DNA of 5,435 nt from Thermoanaerobaculia bacterium (GTDB taxonomy: Bacteria; Bacteroidota; Bacteroidia; Chitinophagales; Saprospiraceae). The notes below the pieces were generated by a model. It made no database searches, was not told the DNA's origin, and worked only from the letters and a program-made list of their open reading frames with translations. The position numbers were made by a program, and so were the translations under genes. The number at the start of each line of letters is the position of its first letter. The first letter of the stretch is position 1. Below, piece after piece: positions 4,937 to 5,435 of the stretch. The stretch covers positions 1 through 5,435 of the forward strand of contig JAKLJF010000378.1 of assembly GCA_023151335.1 (NCBI GenBank), given 5' to 3'.

Positions 4937-5435
4937 GATGTTTGGCGGATTGGAATATTCTTGTTCAGGTAACGCTCCAGGATGAAGTCGTACAAATAGC
5001 GGGTTACATTCACTTTGGTTTGCAGGAACGCCCGGCTGCTTTCCCGGATCGTTTCGCGGTCTTTGGCTAAAATATCGTCTATCAGTTCGAATACTTTTTT
5101 CGATTCGCTGGTGTTGTACACCAGGCCATAAGGCTCCATTTCTTCACAGTTGGAATCGTACAACGTACTGATATAGATAGCAGGCGTACCCAGCAGGCCG
5201 GCTTCGGTGGCGGTAGTAGTGCCTTCGCTGATGACGATGGAGGCGTAGTTAAGGGCATGGTGAAACCGGTCGGGTGGGATTTTAAAGCGGAAAGGTTTCA
5301 ATTCTTCCGACAGTCCGGCTTCCGAAGTGATGAAAACTTTCATTTGTCCGGCCAGTTTTTGCACCATTTTCACCTTATCCTCATCCGATATACCTTTATG
5401 GCCGGCATCGTGCGTCGCTTTCCAGGAGATAAAAC
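4918..5435 (-). CDS. DUF354 / GT-B-fold protein, C-terminal half (5' end beyond the window)
   Basis: The frame is open from the right edge to a TAG at 4918-4920, giving 171 visible residues. The visible part begins FISWKATHDAGHKGIS, runs through KVFITSEAGLSEELKPFRFK and PPDRFHHALNYA, and reaches SEGTTTATEAGLLGTPAIY. This is the pattern of the DUF354 family (PF04007), whose fold is that of UDP-GlcNAc 2-epimerases and GT-B glycosyltransferases; the SEGTTTATEAGLLGTP loop corresponds to the sugar-nucleotide-binding loop of that fold. Family members are usually about 340-360 residues, so about half is missing. Internal GTG and ATG codons near 5365-5373 are not needed as starts because the homologous sequence continues to the edge. 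Such proteins commonly sit in surface-polysaccharide loci, but their reaction is not established. The last codons overlap the epimerase start by 19 bp. Confidence 0.87.
   Translation of the reverse strand, partial: FISWKATHDAGHKGISDEDKVKMVQKLAGQMKVFITSEAGLSEELKPFRFKIPPDRFHHALNYASIVISEGTTTATEAGLLGTPAIYISTLYDSNCEEMEPYGLVYNTSESKKVFELIDDILAKDRETIRESSRAFLQTKVNVTRYLYDFILERYLNKNIPIRQTSWESSY

Overview
This window looks like part of a surface-polysaccharide gene cluster (O-antigen, capsule or exopolysaccharide) from a member of the Bacteroidota, perhaps Chitinophaga-like. Three things point that way. The sugar transferase belongs to a soluble-looking hybrid type that I associate with this phylum. The start codons lack Shine-Dalgarno sequences and instead follow A/T-rich leaders. 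The gene content is that of cell-surface glycan assembly. The genus is a guess.

All six recognisable genes are on the minus strand, so transcription runs from high to low coordinates. Unit A (5435 to 3111) holds the C-terminal half of a DUF354 / GT-B-fold protein cut by the right edge, a WbpP/TviC-type NAD-dependent UDP-HexNAc 4-epimerase that overlaps it by 19 bp, and a NodB-like deacetylase 35 bp further on. A 584-bp stretch without a convincing gene follows (2527-3110). It is rich in perfect inverted repeats and contains a weak zinc-ribbon-like coding trace on the plus strand and a short hydrophobic open frame on the minus strand. Unit B (2526 to 1) holds a degenerate-methyltransferase/phosphoglycosyl-transferase hybrid, a second and divergent NodB-like deacetylase 32 bp later, and a sugar N-formyltransferase-like gene that overlaps the deacetylase by 14 bp and runs off the left edge.

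Read together, the epimerase would supply a UDP-N-acetylhexosamine such as UDP-GalNAc. The hybrid transferase would load the first sugar phosphate onto the lipid carrier. The two deacetylases could free amines on N-acetyl sugars, and the formyltransferase could cap such an amine as N-formyl. The catalytic motifs are visible for the epimerase, both deacetylases, the transferase and most of the formyltransferase. Substrates and order of action are inference. No tRNA, rRNA, CRISPR array or intact insertion sequence was seen.
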